From contig JAGIAF010000153.1 of assembly GCA_017745015.1 (NCBI GenBank), forward strand, positions 1-8,303: a stretch of 8,303 nt of DNA. Reading direction: 5' to 3'. The position numbers were made by a program, and so were the translations under genes. The notes under the pieces were generated by a model. The model was given only the letters and a program-made list of their open reading frames with translations, had not been told where the DNA came from and made no database searches. Below are positions 5,398 through 8,303 of this stretch, piece after piece; the first letter of the stretch is position 1, and every line of letters starts with the position of its first letter. This DNA comes from Bdellovibrio sp. GTDB taxonomy: Bacteria > Bdellovibrionota > Bdellovibrionia > Bdellovibrionales > Bdellovibrionaceae.

Positions 5398-6378
5398 TTG
5401 GCTGAAAACGAAAGCACGACCAAAGTAGAGGAACAAAAAGTGCAGGGAGAAACCGCTGAGGAGATGTCAGAAGAACTGATGTCCTTAGACTCTTTGGATT
5501 CAGTACTTGCGGAAGAAGATCCCGAGTTCGCAAAGTCGTTGGCCGAAATCGGCCCCGACGATCCCGCGAACACCGTCGTCATAGAAGAGTCTGAACTCGA
5601 ATACCGCCTCGAAGATGAAATCAAACATTGGAAAGATCAACAAGGCTGGCGCGCAAAAGTTGCGACATTTTTGCCCTTTGTTCCTTGGATTTCATACAAA
5701 GTAAATATCACTCGTACCAACTTGCGTTTGAGCGTGGCGAAGTTTAAAGAACAAGCTCGTTACAATATTCGCAATGCGGGCCCGCTACTTTTGGGATGGC
5801 TTAAAGGTCTCTTGCAAAAGCTCAGAGGAGCCATCGGTGATGGACTTTCTGCTTTTAAAGACTTCCCGCTAACGAAGAAACTTGCGACGATAGGTTTAGT
5901 TGTTGCGGCTGGATTTTCGGGCTACGTGATCTATCGTATTGCAAATCATAAATTAATCCCGGCATCAGAAGAACTTTTCTTGGGCAGTCTTGAGGATTGG
6001 GCAGAACAAAAGTATTTCTACGAGCCGAATGAAGTGGAATCGTTTTATGATTCCACTCGCACGACTCAGAACGTGATTGTGACCCAAAAGATATTCGTGA
6101 ATCTGAAAAGATCCACGCAGTCGGGCGGCAATCCCATGGGCGTATTTGAGTTTTATGTTGAGGGCACAGACAGCGATGTCTTGGTAGAGTTCAAATACCG
6201 AGAGCCCGAAGTGAAAGATCTTTTTAATAGCACCATCGCTGATATGACTTATGATCAAGTTTCGACGGGCGAAGGCAAGCGTCTTATGTGTGAGCGCCTT
6301 CGTAAGGAAGTGAATAGAATCCTTACGAAGGGCAAGGTTCGTCGTATCTTTGTTAAAACAGCAATCGTTAAACCTTAA
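5398..6378 (+). CDS. Single-pass membrane protein with FliL-like C-terminal domain
   Basis: I prefer the TTG at 5398 as start (326 aa), because GGGGGA (5387-5392) sits 5 nt ahead. An upstream TTG at 5362 would add 12 hydrophobic residues and lacks a ribosome site. Residues 1-80 are very acidic and low in complexity (EETAEEMSEEL-like runs). Residues 82-160 are basic and amphipathic (LLGWLKGLLQKLRG, 131-144). One transmembrane helix follows (about 162-182, LATIGLVVAAGFSGYVIYRI). The C-terminal part (about 225-326), presumably periplasmic, has strands (QKIFVNLKRS, GVFEFYVEG, VLVEFKYRE), then PEVKDLFNSTIADMTYDQVS (270-289), GEGKRLMCERLRKEVNRIL and the final strand VRRIFVKTAIV. That order matches FliL ('R-x-x-E-I-R-D ... 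T-Y-x-D-L-x-x-x-x-G-K-x-x-L-x-x-x-I'). FliL is a stomatin-like ring protein around the flagellar stator. Normal FliL is about 150-180 aa with a tiny cytoplasmic end and lies among fli genes; neither holds here. It could be a FliL paralogue serving another motor or transporter. Confidence 0.8.
   Translation: MAENESTTKVEEQKVQGETAEEMSEELMSLDSLDSVLAEEDPEFAKSLAEIGPDDPANTVVIEESELEYRLEDEIKHWKDQQGWRAKVATFLPFVPWISYKVNITRTNLRLSVAKFKEQARYNIRNAGPLLLGWLKGLLQKLRGAIGDGLSAFKDFPLTKKLATIGLVVAAGFSGYVIYRIANHKLIPASEELFLGSLEDWAEQKYFYEPNEVESFYDSTRTTQNVIVTQKIFVNLKRSTQSGGNPMGVFEFYVEGTDSDVLVEFKYREPEVKDLFNSTIADMTYDQVSTGEGKRLMCERLRKEVNRILTKGKVRRIFVKTAIVKP
6033..6057 (+). repeat. 9-bp inverted repeat inside the FliL-like gene
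   Basis: AGTGGAATC (6033-6041) and GATTCCACT (6049-6057) are perfect inverted copies around a 7-nt loop, within the codons for EVESFYDSTR just after the membrane segment. A stable mRNA hairpin is expected. There is no following T-run, so it is not an intrinsic terminator. It may be a chance structure. Confidence 0.35.
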
Positions 6379-7603
6379 AGCTGTCTAAATTAATATTATA
6401 GTACTTCAAACGATCGTGCAGAGTGGATTTCGGCATTCCTAAATCCTGAGCCGTGCGGCGTTGGTTGCCACGATTGGCGGCAAGACGTTTGATGATCATT
6501 TGTTTTTCAATCTCTTTCATCACCGGCAGATCGTTGCTGGGTTCGTGGCTGCTTGCCGACGACAACAATGTTTTATCCAAAAGCTTTTCAACGTGACGTT
6601 CTTCGATCAATTCACGGGGATAAAGGGCTGCGGCTCTTTGAACTAAGTTTTTAAGTTCTCGAATATTTCCCGGCCAAGGGTGTTTTTTAAGTCGCGCAAT
6701 TGCATTGAAAGAAAAACGCACGCGCATCGCTTTTGCGAAGGTGTAGAATAAGTCATCAAAGTCTTCCATTCGATGAGTAAGGGCCGGCGGCGTGATCGCG
6801 ACAACATTTAAACGGAAATACAAGTCTGCACGGAATGTCCCTTGGCGAATTTTCTCAGGCAAGCTTTGGTGAGTGGCGGCAATGATACGCACATCAGTTT
6901 TGATATTGCGATCGGCACCAACGGGGCGAATTTCACCATTTTCAAGAGCTCGTAAAAGCTTGGCCTGAAGGGCATAAGAAAGATCACCAATTTCATCTAG
7001 GAACAGAGTGCCGCCCCGGGCGGCCTCGAACGCGCCTTTGCGATCTGAGATGGCGCCGGTGAAACTGCCTTTCACATGACCAAAGAGCTCGCTTTCAATC
7101 AAGGTTTCGCTTAAGGCGCTGCAGTTCACACTCATGAACGTGAAGTTTTTGCGATTGGATTCATTGTGCAAACATTGAGCAATGACATCTTTCCCAGTGC
7201 CCGAGGGGCCTAAAATTAGAACTGGGAATTCTGTGCGTGCCACATGACGAAGGCTTTGCAGTTCTTCATTCCAAACTTCATTGCGGCTTTTCATAGGGAA
7301 AGCTTTGATGGAGTCTTCAGATTGACAAGTAAAAAGAAGTTCTTGAGAGCCAATGCGGATGATGTCGCCCTCTTGGAGGACGGCTTCCATAATGCGTGCT
7401 CCATTAACGAATGTTCCTGTAGGCGTGCGAAGGTCGCGGATGATGTAGGTGGATTCTTTGCGTTCCAGGCGGCAGTGACGTTCAGAAAGATCGTCGCCAG
7501 GGAGTTGAATCTGACATTGGGAATCTTTGCCGAGGGTCAGAAAGTCTGTGATTAAATAAGTTTTCGGGTTTTCACCAAAGATTTTGAGCTGAGCTTGAGT
7601 CAT
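6368..7603 (-). CDS. FHA-domain sigma-54-dependent transcriptional activator (enhancer-binding protein)
   Basis: A 411-residue cytoplasmic activator that remodels RNA polymerase-sigma-54 by ATP hydrolysis. The start ATG is at 7603-7601, with AAGGAG about 5 nt upstream. A reading frame extending back to 7795 has no ribosome site and would run over engB. Domains: FHA (about 5-92) with the expected phosphothreonine-binding signs LGK (24-26), LSERH (39-43; S40, H43) and GTFVNG (63-68). AAA+ (about 107-335) with Walker A GPSGTGKD (132-139), the sigma-54 contact loop GSFTGA (179-184, Ser for the usual Ala at position 2), Walker B GTLFLDE (198-204), AATH (242-245), the arginine-finger region FRADLYFRL (257-265) and WPGNIRELKN (310-319). 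Fis-type HTH (about 376-402, NRGNQRRTAQDLGMPKSTLHDRL). An FHA in place of a receiver domain implies input from a Ser/Thr kinase, as known for myxobacterial FHA activators. A sigma-54-like motif precedes it. Its last codons overlap the convergent FliL-like gene by 11 bp. Confidence 0.96.
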   Translation of the reverse strand: MTQAQLKIFGENPKTYLITDFLTLGKDSQCQIQLPGDDLSERHCRLERKESTYIIRDLRTPTGTFVNGARIMEAVLQEGDIIRIGSQELLFTCQSEDSIKAFPMKSRNEVWNEELQSLRHVARTEFPVLILGPSGTGKDVIAQCLHNESNRKNFTFMSVNCSALSETLIESELFGHVKGSFTGAISDRKGAFEAARGGTLFLDEIGDLSYALQAKLLRALENGEIRPVGADRNIKTDVRIIAATHQSLPEKIRQGTFRADLYFRLNVVAITPPALTHRMEDFDDLFYTFAKAMRVRFSFNAIARLKKHPWPGNIRELKNLVQRAAALYPRELIEERHVEKLLDKTLLSSASSHEPSNDLPVMKEIEKQMIIKRLAANRGNQRRTAQDLGMPKSTLHDRLKYYNINLDSFKV

Positions 7604-7643
7604 GGATTCTCCTTTATTTGAGTTCTTGCGTGTCCGGGCTATT

Positions 7644-7658
7644 ACAAGGGTCCTGCCA
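7644..7658 (-). promoter_or_regulatory. Candidate sigma-54 (-24/-12) promoter of the FHA activator gene
   Basis: On the minus strand, TGGCAG (7658-7653), five bases GACCC and TTGT (7647-7644) match the sigma-54 pattern TGGCAC-N5-TTGC at 8 of 10 defined bases with exact spacing. The invariant GG at -24 is kept, but the usual C of the -12 GC is T. Transcription would start near 7633, about 30 nt before the ATG at 7603, leaving a short leader that includes the AAGGAG ribosome site. Placement is ideal; the imperfect -12 lowers confidence. Confidence 0.5.
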
Positions 7659-7682
7659 GGCTCAGATCGAATATAGAAGGCT

Positions 7683-7711
7683 CTGACGCAATTCGGCTTT
7701 AGGGCTTTATT
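7683..7711 (+). promoter_or_regulatory. Weak candidate sigma-70 promoter for engB
   Basis: CTGACG (7683-7688) and TTTATT (7706-7711) are 17 bp apart, each matching four of six consensus bases, about 58 bp before the engB ATG. Downstream lie a 10-bp palindrome GAAAGCTTTC (7720-7729) and a tandem 7-bp repeat AGAATTG (7732-7745). This is the best match in the 166-bp divergent gap, but it could be chance. Confidence 0.25.
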
Positions 7712-7769
7712 CGGGGAGAGAAAGCTTTCCAAGAATTGAGAATTGTCGTGGGCTTTGGTAGCCTTAGCT

Positions 7770-8303
7770 ATGCCAAAACAGATTCGTTTCATCAAAAGTG
7801 CCGTTGTTCCAAAGGACTACCCAGAACATAGAAAAGCCGAGATTGCTATCGCCGGTCGATCCAACGCCGGAAAGAGCTCGTTCATCAACGGTCTTGCAAC
7901 AAACAAGATTGCGAAAGTCAGTTCGACTCCGGGTAAAACTCGTCTGCTGAATTTCTTCGATATGGATGCCTCTTATGTTTTGGTGGATATGCCGGGATAT
8001 GGTTTCGCAGCTCGTTCCGGTGATGAAATGCGCGATTGGCACAAGATGATCGAAACTTACCTGCAAAGCCGCGAGTCTTTGAAGGGCTTGATCTTGGTGA
8101 TGGATATTCGTCGTTCTTGGTCTGAAGACGAAGAGCTTTTGAAACGCTTCTCTGAGACTCAAGGTTTCCCAATCGCCGTGGTATTGACGAAGGCGGATAA
8201 AATGTCTCGCAGCCAAATGCTTCAAGCGGTGGCGAAAATGAAAAAAGCAACGGGCTTAAGCGCGGTGTTTGCTTCTTCAGCTTTGAAAAAAGAAGGCCAA
8301 GAG
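7770..8303 (+). CDS. engB: Ribosome biogenesis GTP-binding protein EngB (YihA/YsxC), 3' end cut by the window
   Basis: The frame runs open from ATG 7770 to the last base of the window (178 codons). The family is usually about 190-215 aa, so perhaps 15-40 residues are missing. It is a TRAFAC-class GTPase that helps late assembly of the large ribosomal subunit. All nucleotide motifs are visible: G1 GRSNAGKSS (29-37), G2 region SSTPGKTRLLNFF (51-63), G3 DMPGYGFA (73-80), G4 TKADK (140-144) and the G5-like ASSA (168-171). The N-terminus MPKQIRFIKSAVVPKDYP matches the short pre-G1 segment of the family ('x-F-x-x-S-A-x-x-x-x-x-x-P'), which supports this ATG. There is no good Shine-Dalgarno sequence before it. 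An in-frame TTG at 7743 exists but would add a nonfamily hydrophobic stretch. It is divergent from the FHA activator gene with a 166-bp gap. Confidence 0.96.
   Translation, partial: MPKQIRFIKSAVVPKDYPEHRKAEIAIAGRSNAGKSSFINGLATNKIAKVSSTPGKTRLLNFFDMDASYVLVDMPGYGFAARSGDEMRDWHKMIETYLQSRESLKGLILVMDIRRSWSEDEELLKRFSETQGFPIAVVLTKADKMSRSQMLQAVAKMKKATGLSAVFASSALKKEGQE

Noticed and set aside
5319..5624. Minus-strand Ser-rich frames over the start of the FliL-like gene
   Set aside because: The Ser-rich sequence is simply the antisense of the acidic Glu/Asp codons.
7604..7795. N-terminal extension of the FHA activator to 7795
   Set aside because: The 64 extra residues have no FHA or signal features, lack a ribosome site, cover the sigma-54-like motif and overlap the engB start; AAGGAG marks the ATG at 7603.
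7764..8250. Minus-strand open frames of 153 and 110 codons across engB
   Set aside because: They are shadows of the well-supported engB frame with all GTPase motifs on the plus strand, and their translations look compositionally random.
1..8303. Mobile element, CRISPR, tRNA, toxin-antitoxin or phage defence system
   Set aside because: No direct-repeat array, transposase or integrase motif, tRNA cloverleaf, or defence-type gene pair was found; the HTH gene is paired with polA, not with a toxin.

Overview
The window looks like chromosomal DNA of a predatory deltaproteobacterium-type organism, most likely a Bdellovibrio or close relative (Bdellovibrionota). This is inferred from gene content and style, not from a database match: a TIGR02147-type regulator, a secreted chymotrypsin-fold protease of the kind abundant in Bdellovibrio, an FHA-domain sigma-54 activator, moderate GC, and frequent AGGAG/GGGAG ribosome sites. 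No rRNA, tRNA, CRISPR array, insertion sequence or phage gene was seen.

Layout. (1) 1-806, plus strand: the 3' part of a TIGR02147/DUF4423-like regulator, then a small FtsB/DivIC-family septum protein. (2) 807-4640, plus strand: a promoter region with a perfect TATAAT, then a three-gene unit made of a 99-aa XRE-type HTH protein, DNA polymerase I (polA, proofreading domain degenerate) and a secreted trypsin-like serine protease whose ATG overlaps the polA stop. The unit ends in a strong, probably bidirectional terminator. A 14-bp hairpin directly in front of the polA ATG buries its Shine-Dalgarno sequence. (3) 4660-5295, minus strand: a lipoprotein with a BamE/SmpA-like C-terminal region. It diverges from (4) 5398-6378, plus strand: a one-pass membrane protein with a FliL-like C-terminal domain and an unusually long cytoplasmic N-terminal part. 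(5) 6368-7603, minus strand: an FHA + AAA+ + Fis-type HTH sigma-54 activator, converging on and overlapping the FliL-like gene by 11 bp. It has a sigma-54-like promoter motif just upstream of its start. (6) 7770-8303, plus strand: the 5' 178 codons of engB, the ribosome-assembly GTPase, cut by the window end.

How the parts may work together. The most distinctive unit is HTH-polA-protease. Replication/repair polymerase and an exported digestive-type protease appear to share one transcript, with the small HTH protein and at least two RNA or DNA inverted repeats as possible control points. In a predator that couples prey hydrolysis to genome replication this would make sense, but that link is inference. 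The FHA activator is probably responsive to a phosphothreonine signal and may control its own sigma-54 promoter. FtsB-like, polA and engB are housekeeping growth functions.
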